Source: a virus | Virus record (IMG/VR): IMGVR_UViG_3300046714_000194 | Location: 1 to 50,724 of that record | DNA: 50,724 nt | Direction: 5' to 3' (one strand) | Program-made: the position numbers and the translations under genes | The notes under the pieces: model-generated | The model's database searches: none | Seen by the model: only the letters and a program-made list of their open reading frames with translations | What the model was told of the DNA's origin: nothing | Part shown: one piece after another, positions 31,130 to 40,113 of the stretch | Numbering within the stretch: position 1 is the stretch's first letter | How the letters are laid out: each line of letters opens with the position of its first letter

Positions 31130-31732
31130 TTACAGCTCGATGATCTTCGCGGGGAACGAGGCGGCGATCTTGATCTGATCGTTTACGGCCCACGTGAATG
31201 GCACCAGGTTCGTCAGCTGCCCGGCGACGCCCGACGGTAGGATCATGAGTGTTTGCGAGTCGAAGAAGTTGACGCTACCGCCCCGATTGTTTGCGGGCGT
31301 CGACGAATCGCGCAGCTCGACAGATCCGGAGGCGATCTGCCCGCCGGCGAGCTTTGCAACGTCGATCTCCCACGACAACGCCGTAAAGGCGATCTTCAGC
31401 GAGCCCGTGCCCATGTTCGTGGTGCTGCCAAGCAGCAGCAAGAAAGAGATCTCGATGTTGTCGGTGCTGGTCTGGCGCCACCACGCGTCAGCCTCGCCGT
31501 TGCCGAGAGAGAAGCCGCCACCCGACGCCGACAGGGCCGGGACGAACTGCGCCCACTCGGTTGGGCCGTCACCCAACCCGGGCAGGGCCACGCGTGTACG
31601 CTGCCGCCCTGGATCGTCGGTGATCGTCGCTCCGATACACTCGATCTCGAGCGTGTCGCGCCCCTGCGCAACGCCCGTCCCGTTCACCAGGATTCGGCGA
31701 TTGCCGGGCAGAAGAGAGTCGAGCAAGCTCAT
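31130..31732 (-). CDS. Tail-distal structural protein
   Basis: 200 aa, β-rich: RRILVNGTGVAQG near the start, then GGSVNFFDSQTLMILP and PFTWAVNDQIKIAASF at the end. The first 60 residues resemble N-terminal segments that bind phage fibres to the baseplate; the rest looks like a jelly-roll. ATG 31732 is 17 bp after the previous gene. Function inferred from location. Confidence 0.55.
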   Translation of the reverse strand: MSLLDSLLPGNRRILVNGTGVAQGRDTLEIECIGATITDDPGRQRTRVALPGLGDGPTEWAQFVPALSASGGGFSLGNGEADAWWRQTSTDNIEISFLLLLGSTTNMGTGSLKIAFTALSWEIDVAKLAGGQIASGSVELRDSSTPANNRGGSVNFFDSQTLMILPSGVAGQLTNLVPFTWAVNDQIKIAASFPAKIIEL

Positions 31733-31748
31733 GGCGATCGAATCCGTA

Positions 31749-32393
31749 TTAGGGCGCGTGCGTGTAGTTGATCTGGATCCCGGCCAGACCGAGCTTCAGG
31801 ATCGCGGCGTTGGCGCCGGCCTCGCCGGTGAGGCGAACGAGATACCGGCGGAACTGCGACGACACGAAGCGGGAAGTTGTGAGCACGATCGTGTGCTGCG
31901 CGTCGTAGGCGGCTTGGGTGCCCGACGGGTCGGTGACGCTCGCGGAGAATGTCGTCGCAGCGGTGCCGGGGTCGACCTCGAGAAATTTCAGTGTCGGCTT
32001 CGTTGCCGGCAGTCCGGCGTGCGCACCAACACCGAGCGCCGCCGTTCCGCAGATGAATGCAACCACGCTGGTAACGGTGATCTGATCGGGCAGGACCATC
32101 TCAAAGTCGAGCGGTGTTGCGGCCGAGATATCCGTTTGCACCCACAGGCCCGGTGCCGTGCCGCCGCTGATCCAGCTCCACGTGCCGCCGACGATCGTGT
32201 CTTGCCGACCTGCCGGCATTGGCATCATGGCGGCGCCGTCGGAAGCGCCCGGCACCAACCGCTTGAAGTACGCCGTTCGGTTTGCCAACGCCGTGAATGG
32301 CACCACAACGGACGCGGCGTTACGCGGATCGCCAGGATCCGGCACCGTTACAGGCGTGTCGTAGCTGTCGGTGTCGGTGAGGCCGTGCGACAT
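31749..32393 (-). CDS. Putative tail fibre / receptor-binding protein
   Basis: 214 aa, β-sandwich-like with Gly/Thr-rich strands (TWSWISGGTAPGLWV, TLKFLEVDPG, FRRYLVRLTGE). It directly follows tail protein I, the usual place of fibre genes. A late-motif copy (32402-32413) is 8 bp upstream of the ATG. Confidence 0.6.
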   Translation of the reverse strand: MSHGLTDTDSYDTPVTVPDPGDPRNAASVVVPFTALANRTAYFKRLVPGASDGAAMMPMPAGRQDTIVGGTWSWISGGTAPGLWVQTDISAATPLDFEMVLPDQITVTSVVAFICGTAALGVGAHAGLPATKPTLKFLEVDPGTAATTFSASVTDPSGTQAAYDAQHTIVLTTSRFVSSQFRRYLVRLTGEAGANAAILKLGLAGIQINYTHAP

Positions 32394-32401
32394 GTCGGGC
32401 C

Positions 32402-32413
32402 TAGGGTAGCGCC
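32402..32413 (-). promoter_or_regulatory. Late-motif copy before the fibre gene
   Basis: Minus strand GGCGCTACCCTA, ending 8 bp before ATG 32393 in a 21-bp gap. Confidence 0.6.
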
Positions 32414-32414
32414 C

Positions 32415-33176
32415 TCACTGCACCGCCAACGTGAGCAGGTTTTCGCCAGCGCCGCCGACCCAGATACCGCCGTCGGCCCACGTATCTGCAGGCACGTCCC
32501 ATGTTTCTGCCCCGCCGATCCGCAACGTGATGTACCCGAGCGCGTGCGCGGCATTCCACTCGTTGGGCACAAGCCGAATCTCGGCGACTTCAGCAACCGT
32601 CAACGACGTGTCCCAAGTGCCGGTGTCGTCCCACGTTCCGGGGTCGCTCCAGATACCGTCATCGGTGACGGTGCCGGGCCAATCGAAGATCAGCCACCAA
32701 CGCGCCCAACGTGCCGTGTCTCCGTCCCATGGCGATCCGGTTGACTCGGTGATCGCACCGCCGATCTCCGAGTGGAAGCGCTTGCCGCTTTCGTACACCA
32801 GATCGATCGCGAATGGCGCTGCCGCCCAGAAGAGCTGCAGCTGCCGAAGCATCGCGTACGGCCCGCCGCGTGTCTTGTGATCGTCGAGCCAGCGCAAAAG
32901 GCGTGCGGCGTACACGGGATCGAGCTCGTTGGGGCCCCTCGCGATCTTGCGGCTGCGCCCGGTGAGGCCCAACGCGTCGACCGACTCGAGAAACAGAGGG
33001 AAACGCTTCTTAGTACCCTCGACTGCTGCCGCTCCGATCAGATCCATGTGGATCCCGAGGCTGTACAAGATCTTCTCGGCCAGGCCATGCTTCAGCCACC
33101 GCGGAGAGATCTCACGGATCGCATCACGGAACGTGAGCGCGGTCAGATTGGGCGCGTGGACGAGCAGACCTGACAT
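32415..33176 (-). CDS. Tail protein I-like (Mu gp48 / P2 gpI type)
   Basis: 253 aa. The N-terminus has a helical SPRWLKHGLAEKILYSLG and ELDPVYAARLLRWLDDHKTRGG, with a Trp-rich β C-terminal part (DGIWSDPGTWDDTGTWD) as seen in phage tail protein I families. It follows baseplate J by 3 nt, the conserved J-I order. Forms the outer wedge to which fibres attach. Confidence 0.7.
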   Translation of the reverse strand: MSGLLVHAPNLTALTFRDAIREISPRWLKHGLAEKILYSLGIHMDLIGAAAVEGTKKRFPLFLESVDALGLTGRSRKIARGPNELDPVYAARLLRWLDDHKTRGGPYAMLRQLQLFWAAAPFAIDLVYESGKRFHSEIGGAITESTGSPWDGDTARWARWWLIFDWPGTVTDDGIWSDPGTWDDTGTWDTSLTVAEVAEIRLVPNEWNAAHALGYITLRIGGAETWDVPADTWADGGIWVGGAGENLLTLAVQ

Positions 33177-33179
33177 GGA

Positions 33180-34340
33180 TCACACCGTGCCCGGAGGGGG
33201 AACCTGGTGCACGACGATTCCGATCGTGCCGAGCGTTGCAACTTCGTTGGCGTCGAGCGACAGATCGCCGGCGGGCGTCACCATGGCAACGTTGAATACG
33301 CGCAGGCCCGGATCGGCACCAGCAATCGCGTTTTGAATGGCCGAGACGTAGATCTTGCCAACGACGCCCACGAGATCGCCGCCGATCGGCTCGGTCGAGA
33401 AGAAGCGAGTGAGCGACGCGGCGCAAAGATCCTGGATCTGGGCGTCGCTGAACCCGCTATCGGCATAGCAGTACACGTGCGCGCCGACGTTGACTGGCAC
33501 CTCGTCGGCCGAGTGTGTAAAGGCCGTCACGGCGAGCGGCGCGGACTGCGTTTGCACAGCCGCGTCCACGAACGGCAGGTCGGACGGGTCGATCCCGCCG
33601 GCGGCGTTTGCAACGTAGATATCGACACGCCCGAAGCCGTCTTTCGTGAGGCGCACACGCGTCACGCCGATGTTGGTACCGTCGCCGCGCACCGCCGAGC
33701 GGCAAACGAACCCATACGCATCGGGCGGGCCGTTGGGCGACAGCGCGCCGAGCTTCTCTTTGCAGCGAAGACGCAGGGCCGGGTCGAGCTCTGCGTCTAG
33801 CCCGATGATCGCGCTCTGCAGGCCGCACGTGACGCCCGGCAGCGGACTCGTAACGATCATCACGTCGGTGATCAGCGCAGTGCTTGCCGAGCCGGCCTGT
33901 GACGCCTGCAGGATGCACGGGATCCCGCTCGAGACGCTTGGGATCGTGATCGGGCCGACGTTGACGTACGTTGCACCTGTTCGGCCGTTGGTGATCTGCA
34001 GCTCGCCGTCGGCCAGGACGTAGATCCCGCCCGAGGAGTTTGCAAGTACGGCCGAGCCCTGCCCGAAAGTCGCCTCGATGCGATCGACGCCGTACACGTT
34101 CGACGCAAGCAGCGTGAGCCAGTCGCCCGAGGCAGTGTCGAGGAAACCCGACTTTGCGATCTCGGCCGTCAGCCGCGAAAGCGCAGAGATCAGGATCGAC
34201 GTCGCTGCGATCATCGTACGCACGACGCCGCCGGGCTTCCAAGTCGTAGTGTCGACACCGATCTGCGCTAGGACGCTGTAGATCGAGAGCCGCACCTGAT
34301 CGACGGTGAGCGGCTTGGTGAGATCTTCGATCGGCGTCAC
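33180..34340 (-). CDS. Baseplate J protein (gp47-like)
   Basis: 386 aa. RTMIAATSILISALSRLTAEIAKS near the start, a LDTASGDWLTLLASNVYGVDR motif, and an RCKEKLGALSPNG-type core are characteristic of baseplate J. The central β region VYVANAAGG and PVNVGAHVYCYAD fit. Late-motif copy 34358-34369 lies upstream, within the gp25-like gene. GTG 34340 overlaps the previous stop (GTGA). Confidence 0.85.
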   Translation of the reverse strand: MTPIEDLTKPLTVDQVRLSIYSVLAQIGVDTTTWKPGGVVRTMIAATSILISALSRLTAEIAKSGFLDTASGDWLTLLASNVYGVDRIEATFGQGSAVLANSSGGIYVLADGELQITNGRTGATYVNVGPITIPSVSSGIPCILQASQAGSASTALITDVMIVTSPLPGVTCGLQSAIIGLDAELDPALRLRCKEKLGALSPNGPPDAYGFVCRSAVRGDGTNIGVTRVRLTKDGFGRVDIYVANAAGGIDPSDLPFVDAAVQTQSAPLAVTAFTHSADEVPVNVGAHVYCYADSGFSDAQIQDLCAASLTRFFSTEPIGGDLVGVVGKIYVSAIQNAIAGADPGLRVFNVAMVTPAGDLSLDANEVATLGTIGIVVHQVPPPGTV

Positions 34341-34834
34341 GAGGTAACCTGCTGCAGTAGGGTAGCGCCGTCAGTCACGACGACGATCAGGCTGAACGGC
34401 CCAAGATTCGGGTCTTTCGGCGTGACGCGCACGTCGATCTCAAGGCGCCGGCGGGTTGCGTCGTACGTCACGACGGCCAGCGCGTTTGACACCCGATCGT
34501 CCTTCTGCAGCTCCGTTGCAATCTGCCCCTGGCAGCCCTGCAGGTCGCCGAGCGTCTTCGCGGCGTGCAAAAACTCGGTTACGTCGATCCCATAGTCGAG
34601 ATCGTCGGGCAGCGTCTCGCGGCGCGTGGTAATTCGGTGGTAACAGTCCTGCGCCAACGTTTCGGTGCTGTTGGGGTTCGTCGTGCCGAGTGCGGGGTCG
34701 AGATCGTTGACGCACTTCAGATCGGTGCCGTACCCGACGGCGGTTGTCTCGGGCACGATGCGAATCAGCGTGAGCTGCCCGTCAGGCGCTTCGATGATCC
34801 CGTCTTCGGCAAGCGTGGGCGGTGACGCGGTCAT
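34337..34834 (-). CDS. Baseplate wedge protein (gp25/W/Mu gp46-like)
   Basis: 165 aa. The core from LTIRIVPET is followed by TETLAQDCYHRITTRRETL and DYGIDVTEFLHAAKTLGDL, then β-strands ALAVVTYDATRRRLEIDVRV, the lysozyme-like wedge family found before J. ATG 34834 overlaps the previous stop (ATGA). The real gene is the last third of a longer open frame. Confidence 0.7.
   Translation of the reverse strand: MTASPPTLAEDGIIEAPDGQLTLIRIVPETTAVGYGTDLKCVNDLDPALGTTNPNSTETLAQDCYHRITTRRETLPDDLDYGIDVTEFLHAAKTLGDLQGCQGQIATELQKDDRVSNALAVVTYDATRRRLEIDVRVTPKDPNLGPFSLIVVVTDGATLLQQVTS
34358..34369 (-). promoter_or_regulatory. Late-motif copy before baseplate J
   Basis: Minus strand GGCGCTACCCTA inside the end of the gp25-like gene, 17 bp before the J start. 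Confidence 0.55.
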
Positions 34835-35316
34835 GTGATCGGTGCTCCGTCGAAGAAGGCGCCGAGAATCGCGCGCGTTGGGGGCGTTGAAGCCGTCAGG
34901 ATGATCGCGCCGGTGGGGGCGTTGGGTTGCACGTTCGGCGCAACCTGCCCTTCGAGCGAAACGGCAGCGGCCGGGCCTGTGTACGCCCACAGATCGATCG
35001 ACGTTCCGAGCGCGAGCTGTAGCGCGGAGATTGCGGCAAGCTGCCCTTGCAGCTCGGCGATCAACTGCGCGAGCGCGGCGATCTGGATGTTGACTGTCGG
35101 AAGGCCGATCACGATGGCCGCTTGAATGGCAGCAACGAGCTGTTCGGCGGTTGCGAGCTGCGCTGCGAGCGTCGGCGGCGTCACCGAGATCCGCGCCGAC
35201 GCTGCGAGAGCTCCGGCGAGACGGGGCTGGATCCCGTTGATAAACAGCGCCGTTGCCGCGTCGACTTCGGGCATTGCAGCGCCGAGCGTCTTGCCGCCAA
35301 GAAAAACCGCGCTCAC
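34831..35316 (-). CDS. Ala-rich helical tail protein
   Basis: 161 aa. About 50-105 is a long helix (LAAQLATAEQLVAAIQAAIV... LAQLIAELQGQLAAI) and the ends are β-rich (TGAIILTASTPPTRA). It lies between the spike/hub and wedge genes. No precise family; probably a small baseplate part. Confidence 0.6.
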   Translation of the reverse strand: MSAVFLGGKTLGAAMPEVDAATALFINGIQPRLAGALAASARISVTPPTLAAQLATAEQLVAAIQAAIVIGLPTVNIQIAALAQLIAELQGQLAAISALQLALGTSIDLWAYTGPAAAVSLEGQVAPNVQPNAPTGAIILTASTPPTRAILGAFFDGAPIT

Positions 35317-36503
35317 TTGCCGTTGCCCGCAAGCACGTGCGGCCTCCCGGATTCGATGATCCCGACGGAAGGCGTGAGGATCGTGAGAACACCTGACGCA
35401 GGCGCGCCTGCAACGGTGCCCGTGAAGGCGATCGTCGGCGGGAAGTAGACGGTCACGCTATCGCCGAGGCACGCAACAGGGGCGGCGCCGCTCGGCCCGC
35501 CTAGGGTGAGCTCTTCGGGAATGTCTCCCGGCCCGCCCCTGCCGACGAACCCCGTGATCGCCGGCTGCGCGCGATCGCCGTCGATGAATTGCACGAGCAC
35601 TTCGCACCCGCGCGCGAGCTTGGCGTGGCTTCCGCTGACGCCCGGCCACATCGACGTCGCGATCGTGTTGGGCAGATCCTTGCGCGAGCCGCAGCGCTGC
35701 AGGTCGGCGCGATCCGAGTTCATCCCGATCACGCGGTAGCGATAGATCCCGTCGAGCCTTCGATCGATCAGCCGTTCGACGATGGCGCGCAGCGTGTCGA
35801 TCAGCGCCGTGCTTGCACCCTGCCCTGCCCACACGAGCATGCGAAGGCTGTCGGCCGTCGCCGCGATCTCGAGTGCCGTCACCGTCGCCGGCGCGTCGAG
35901 CCCTGCCGTCAGCACGGTGCCGATCCCAACCTTTGAGACGTCATCCAGCGCCAGCGTGATCTGCCCGTGCCGCGGGTCGTGCGAGATCACGGTGTAGTCG
36001 TCGGCCACAGGTACGGGCGGCGTCCGAGCTCCAACGCGCGTCACGCCGTCGTAGTCCACGCGCCAAGGGATCCCACGGCACGCATCTTCGAGCACGCGCG
36101 AGGCAACGCCTTCCGGACGCACGTAGTCGACGCCGAGGCGGGCGCCAATGGCGCTCGCGTCTGGCAGTTTCTCGCCGACCTGCCCCGCGACGGCCTGCGC
36201 GACGAACGAGCCTTTGACGCCTGCGTCGTTGTGGTCGGCGCGCGATGGCGCAAGTGTCTGCCATCCGGCTGCGCCCCCCAAGATCCGGGTGCGCCGCTGC
36301 AGCCCGAAGGTGCCGTCACGCTTCGGGGCGCGAGTGCCGACGAACGTTGCGCCGTCGATCGTGATCGCGCAGCCGAAAGGTGTCGCGGGCAGGTCTGGCG
36401 CGTCGTCGGCGAAGTCGACGTCGGCGTACCAAACGCCCACTCGGGGCACGTGGATCGAAACGCGCGTTGCGGCAAGCCCGTTGACGGCGATCGTGGAGCT
36501 CAC
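35313..36503 (-). CDS. Baseplate hub/spike protein (gpV/gp45-like OB-fold)
   Basis: 396 aa. The N-terminal 280 residues are β-rich, and GVSGSHAKLARGCEVLVQFI followed by DGDRAQPAITGFV is the OB-fold that precedes a spike in gpV/VgrG-like proteins. The C-terminus (YFPPTIAFTGTVAGAPASG) reads like a short β-helix. ATG 36503 overlaps the previous stop. It probably combines D-like hub and V-like spike functions in one chain. Confidence 0.7.
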   Translation of the reverse strand: MSSTIAVNGLAATRVSIHVPRVGVWYADVDFADDAPDLPATPFGCAITIDGATFVGTRAPKRDGTFGLQRRTRILGGAAGWQTLAPSRADHNDAGVKGSFVAQAVAGQVGEKLPDASAIGARLGVDYVRPEGVASRVLEDACRGIPWRVDYDGVTRVGARTPPVPVADDYTVISHDPRHGQITLALDDVSKVGIGTVLTAGLDAPATVTALEIAATADSLRMLVWAGQGASTALIDTLRAIVERLIDRRLDGIYRYRVIGMNSDRADLQRCGSRKDLPNTIATSMWPGVSGSHAKLARGCEVLVQFIDGDRAQPAITGFVGRGGPGDIPEELTLGGPSGAAPVACLGDSVTVYFPPTIAFTGTVAGAPASGVLTILTPSVGIIESGRPHVLAGNGK

Positions 36504-37048
36504 TTGGAAAGCTCCTGCACTTGCGCCGTCAGCGCTTCGATCTTGGCGTCAATGGGATCCGTTGACGCGTTCGTCTTCGCCGCTTCGGGTTTCGAGAGCG
36601 CGATCTGCGGTTTGCGCCACTGCAGACACTTGATCGTGATGAGGTAGCCGCCGTTGTCGATCTCGACCGGCTGCAAGACGTCGGTCACGACGCAGGCGCC
36701 AATGTCCAGATCGGCAAGCCATGGGTGGTAGATCGCGAGAGCCTTCGGGCGACGGCCCACCGGGCCCTTCGCCACGAGCGTGCTCCACGACGCCCAATCT
36801 GCCCAATCGTCGGAGGTGTAGAGCCGCAGTTCTATGTCGAACTCGGCGAGCTTCGTACCGAAGAAGACGGGAAAGGAGCCGCTCAGGCCGTAGCCCTGCC
36901 GCTGATCCCACCGACGAGGGCTGCCGGCACCGGTGACCGTTGCAAGGCCCGGCGAGCGCTGCCAGGCCACCTGCTGCCCTTTTGGCGGATCGAACGCGAG
37001 CAGCACAACGTCGATCGGCGTCGTGAGCGGGTCGAACCCCGTGGACAT
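36500..37048 (-). CDS. Tail/baseplate-proximal protein
   Basis: 182 aa. β-rich core with DVVLLAFDPPKGQQVAWQ, FPVFFGTKLAEFDIELRLY and GACVVTDVLQPVEIDNGGYLITIKC, and a C-terminal helix (DAKIEALTAQVQEL). It follows the tape measure by a 1-nt overlap; LysM-like or gp53-like wedge adaptors often take this place. Assignment by position. Confidence 0.55.
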   Translation of the reverse strand: MSTGFDPLTTPIDVVLLAFDPPKGQQVAWQRSPGLATVTGAGSPRRWDQRQGYGLSGSFPVFFGTKLAEFDIELRLYTSDDWADWASWSTLVAKGPVGRRPKALAIYHPWLADLDIGACVVTDVLQPVEIDNGGYLITIKCLQWRKPQIALSKPEAAKTNASTDPIDAKIEALTAQVQELSK

Positions 37049-39018
37049 TATGCGGCCTCCGGCGAGGGAACGCGTGCGCCGAGGTGCGCTGCGACGCCCA
37101 TAAACGTTTCTTCGAGCTCTTGGCGGAACCCGCGCGCCGCAGCACGCCCCTCGGCCTCGCTGTTCGCGCCATGCACGTGCACATCCCCGAAGTGCACCGA
37201 GCCGCCGGCGCCTGCACCCGTTCGAGCGCCTTGCCGCCCTGGTGCGCTGTCGTCGCCCGCGCGCGCGTACCCGCCGATCCCGGTCCGCACGGGCGCGGTT
37301 GCTTCTTCGACGTCGCGCGCCATGTTGCGCGAGCTCTGCTGCACAAGCAGTCGCGACGAGTCGAACCCGAGCGCCACGCCGGCGCCGGCGAAGAAACCGC
37401 GCTTCGCCATGACGGTGCTAGGAGAGTGGATCCCGAGCGCCTTTTCGAAGCTATCCTTCGCCGTATTGGCGAGCCGCTTCATTGCATCCCACACCTTGGA
37501 TGCACTGTTCGCGATACCAACAACGACCCCTTCGACTAGCGAAGAGCCCAACGACGCCCAATCTTGTGACGAAAACCAGTCGTACGCCTTTGCGGCGAGA
37601 TCGATCACCTTTATGAAAGCGTAGCCGAGCAGCAGCAGCGGCAGCGTCACGCCGAAGACGGCGAGCGCCAACACGCCGAACGCAAACGCAAGCCCGAGTA
37701 CGACGGTTGCGCCTGCAGCAAGCGCAATCCGCGTAGTGTCGATCTTCGCGATCGTCTCCTTCCCGAACGCGTCGCGGATCCAGTTGCGCACCTTCAAGAT
37801 CCCGATCGTCAGGTACAGCGCGGCGATGATCATCCCTTGAAAGAAGCGCTTCACGATGGGGGCGGCACCGGCAGCGCCATCGATTAGCGAAGGAAAGAGC
37901 GCTTCAACGATTGCCTTCAACGCCCGGCCGCTCGCAGTCGACTGCGAAAAGAGATCGGTGATCATCTTCACGCCCGCCGCGAGCTTGTCGATCTTCAGCC
38001 CCGAGAAGAGCATGGCGAAACTCTCGTGCAGCTTCTGCGAGAGCACAGTCAGCGAGAGCATCTGCCGCGCGGCGATCCCGCCGAGACGTGCTTTGACGTC
38101 GTTGGCGAGTGCCTTCACGCTCTGTCCCGTCAGCGCCGCACCGGCAGCCCACCCGGCAAACGCCCGCGCCTGCGTCTCGCCCTGCGTCGCAGCGGTGATC
38201 GACACCCCTTCAAGGGCCGCCTGCAGGTTCCCGCCGCGCAGCCCCATGCGGTAGAGCTCTTCGGCGTATCCCGCCACGGCGTCACGGCCAATCGCAACCG
38301 AGCCGGACACCCGATCGATCTGCTCTTGCAGAAACGAGGCCGTCTTGCCTGCGTCCTTCTGCGTGCCGGCGAACCCGCTCCAGAAGTTGCGAATCTTCGC
38401 CAGCCCTTCGAGCCGCAAGAGCTCCGAGCGCCGCGCGTCGGCTGTGGCGATCCCGTACTTCACGAGCGACGCCGCAGCGGCTGCCGTCGCCACAGCAACC
38501 GCCACGATGGCTGCCACCAACGCGATCGCGCCGGCAGCCATAGCCAGTTGCGCGCCCGTAGCGCTCTTCAGCATCGGGATAAACCGCCCCATCGGCCCGA
38601 GTGCGCCCGTCACATGTTCGCGCAGCGCCTCGATCGCCTGCCCCTTCGGCGCCGCCTTTTGCGCCTCCGAGATCGCCTTGAACGCCGCGCCCAACCCGTG
38701 CAGGCCCCCGTCGGCGGCAATGCTCGACTTCTTTACCCGCTCGAGCGAGGCGCCGAGCTGCAGAAGGCCCGCCTGCGAGCCGGCGATCGTCGCCTTCTGC
38801 GCTGCGATCTTGTCTTTCAGCGACCCGATCGCGCTGTCGGCCGCAACACCGCCGCCTTTGAGGTTTCGCAGCGCGCTCTGCAACCCGCGAAGTGCGCCAA
38901 CGTCCTGTTCGATCTTGCCCTTGAGAGCTTCGAGCGCGGCAGCGCTGGACGCAGCAGGGCCGGACGTCGCGTCTTCGAGCGCGATCCGGAACGTTGCAGA
39001 AGCGTCTTCAGCGGCCAT
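37048..39018 (-). CDS. Tape measure protein
   Basis: 656 aa, mostly helical. An N-terminal coiled coil (AALEALKGKIEQDVGALRGL) is followed by several hydrophobic segments (AMAAGAIALVAAIVAVAVAT, VVLGLAFAFGVLALAVFG, LLLLGYAFIKVIDLA) and a basic, Gly-rich end. It fixes tail length and forms a DNA channel on entry. Placed after the frameshifted chaperone, as is typical. A late-motif copy at 39068 lies about 50 bp upstream. Confidence 0.9.
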   Translation of the reverse strand: MAAEDASATFRIALEDATSGPAASSAAALEALKGKIEQDVGALRGLQSALRNLKGGGVAADSAIGSLKDKIAAQKATIAGSQAGLLQLGASLERVKKSSIAADGGLHGLGAAFKAISEAQKAAPKGQAIEALREHVTGALGPMGRFIPMLKSATGAQLAMAAGAIALVAAIVAVAVATAAAAASLVKYGIATADARRSELLRLEGLAKIRNFWSGFAGTQKDAGKTASFLQEQIDRVSGSVAIGRDAVAGYAEELYRMGLRGGNLQAALEGVSITAATQGETQARAFAGWAAGAALTGQSVKALANDVKARLGGIAARQMLSLTVLSQKLHESFAMLFSGLKIDKLAAGVKMITDLFSQSTASGRALKAIVEALFPSLIDGAAGAAPIVKRFFQGMIIAALYLTIGILKVRNWIRDAFGKETIAKIDTTRIALAAGATVVLGLAFAFGVLALAVFGVTLPLLLLGYAFIKVIDLAAKAYDWFSSQDWASLGSSLVEGVVVGIANSASKVWDAMKRLANTAKDSFEKALGIHSPSTVMAKRGFFAGAGVALGFDSSRLLVQQSSRNMARDVEEATAPVRTGIGGYARAGDDSAPGRQGARTGAGAGGSVHFGDVHVHGANSEAEGRAAARGFRQELEETFMGVAAHLGARVPSPEAA

Positions 39019-39196
39019 CGGACAGAGCCTTCACGATCTGGCGAAGGCAATGCAGGCCTTCCGCAAGTAGGATGGCGCCCGCTAGCTGCTTGGCTTCGGC
39101 GTTGTCGCCCTTTGCCGGCGGCGTGCCGAATGCTGCTAGGAGAAGTTCTGCTGCGGCTCCCGAATGCTCCCGGCCTTCGCTCGCGAGCCGTTTTAT
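39008..39196 (-). CDS. Tail chaperone frameshift extension (-1)
   Basis: This 62-aa frame has no plausible start of its own. It continues the 144-aa chaperone (39193-39627) if ribosomes slip -1 on the A-run just before its TAA (GCAAAATAA, 39193-39201). It reads KRLASEGREHSGAAAELLLA...LRQIVKALSDGR, helical and rich in Ala/Leu, and ends 10 nt inside the tape measure start. Predicted fusion: about 206 aa. Conserved layout in contractile and siphoviral tails. Confidence 0.7.
   Translation of the reverse strand: MKRLASEGREHSGAAAELLLAAFGTPPAKGDNAEAKQLAGAILLAEGLHCLRQIVKALSDGR
39068..39079 (-). promoter_or_regulatory. Late-motif copy before the tape measure
   Basis: Minus strand GGCGCCATCCTA inside the frameshift region, about 50 bp before ATG 39018. 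Confidence 0.5.
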
Positions 39197-39627
39197 TTTG
39201 CAGCTTGATCGGACGCCCGCGCACCCGCGAGCAGCACGACGGCGTCGCCCAACCGCGGCAGCGTCGCCGGCAGCCGGTCGAGGATCCGATCGATCGTGGC
39301 GTGATCGGGGTACACGAAGCACGGCCGAACGAGCTTGTCGATCGAGGCCGTGTCGAACTTGGCTTGATCTTGGAAGCGCCGGAAGTTGCCGGAGCTTGCC
39401 CGCTTCACGATGATCGCGCCCATGTCGGTTTCGACGACGGCGATCTCCGAGCCAACAGCGCCGAGCTTGCAGATCGCGTCGGTGATCGCCTCGGCGTCCG
39501 CCGCTTCCCGTTCGAGCTGTTCGATCTCCGCCGTCGATGCGGCTTGCGCCTCGGCGTTGGCGCGTGCGGCCTCGGCTGCGGCCTTGCGAGCGCGCGCCTT
39601 GGCTAGTCTGTCGTCGGTGTCGCTCAT
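39193..39627 (-). CDS. Tail assembly chaperone (short form)
   Basis: 144 aa. A charged, Ala-rich helical start (AKARARKAAAEAARANAEAQ) is followed by an ordered domain (VVETDMGAIIVKRASSGNF, FVYPDHATIDRILDRLPATL). It lies between tail tube and tape measure, as gpG/gp41-type chaperones do, and ends at a slippery A-run. ATG 39627 overlaps the tube stop (ATGA). Confidence 0.75.
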   Translation of the reverse strand: MSDTDDRLAKARARKAAAEAARANAEAQAASTAEIEQLEREAADAEAITDAICKLGAVGSEIAVVETDMGAIIVKRASSGNFRRFQDQAKFDTASIDKLVRPCFVYPDHATIDRILDRLPATLPRLGDAVVLLAGARASDQAAK

Positions 39628-40103
39628 GGGCTACCCTGCGAGTCGTCGAACAGCACCAGGCCGTTGCGACGAATCTTCATCACGCTGATCTCGACTTCAT
39701 CCTGCAGTACCTCGGCGCCCTCTTCGTGAGCGGCGCGGTTGGCGACGAAGCGGCAGCGCTCGAACTCGACCGTCAAAGGGTCTTCGTCGGCCTCGGAGTA
39801 CTGCAGCGTACCGTTGAATTCGATCGTTCCGTAGCTCGTGCCCGATTGCGACAGGTCTGCGAGCTTCTGCCGCAGCGCCTGCACGGTCGTCGACGGGCCT
39901 TTGACCTTGAGGGGGTCGGGTACGTACTTGCCCCTGCTGCGCGCGCGCGGGGCCTGGTGCTTGCCCATGCCGTACGCGAGCACAACTTCCAGCTTGTCGC
40001 CGAAGTCGACCGACGTGAAGCCGGTGTAGCGCTCGCCAGCGACCTTGAAGATCAGAGATCCCCAAGACATCTGATTGCCGTTTACTCGGATCTTGTCGGC
40101 CAT
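39624..40103 (-). CDS. Tail tube protein
   Basis: 159 aa, β-rich: VNGNQMSWGSLIFKVAGERY, TGFTSVDFGDKLEV, TSYGTIEFNGTLQYSE and VEISVMKIRRNGLVLFDD. This is the pattern and length of contractile tail tubes, and it sits immediately after the sheath. Forms the inner tube. Confidence 0.8.
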   Translation of the reverse strand: MADKIRVNGNQMSWGSLIFKVAGERYTGFTSVDFGDKLEVVLAYGMGKHQAPRARSRGKYVPDPLKVKGPSTTVQALRQKLADLSQSGTSYGTIEFNGTLQYSEADEDPLTVEFERCRFVANRAAHEEGAEVLQDEVEISVMKIRRNGLVLFDDSQGSP

Positions 40104-40113
40104 GATCGGCGCC

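Noticed and set aside
38026-39606. 526-aa rightward open frame opposite the tape measure and chaperone
   Set aside because: Antisense shadow of the tape measure; no recognised motif and very Arg/Leu-rich composition.
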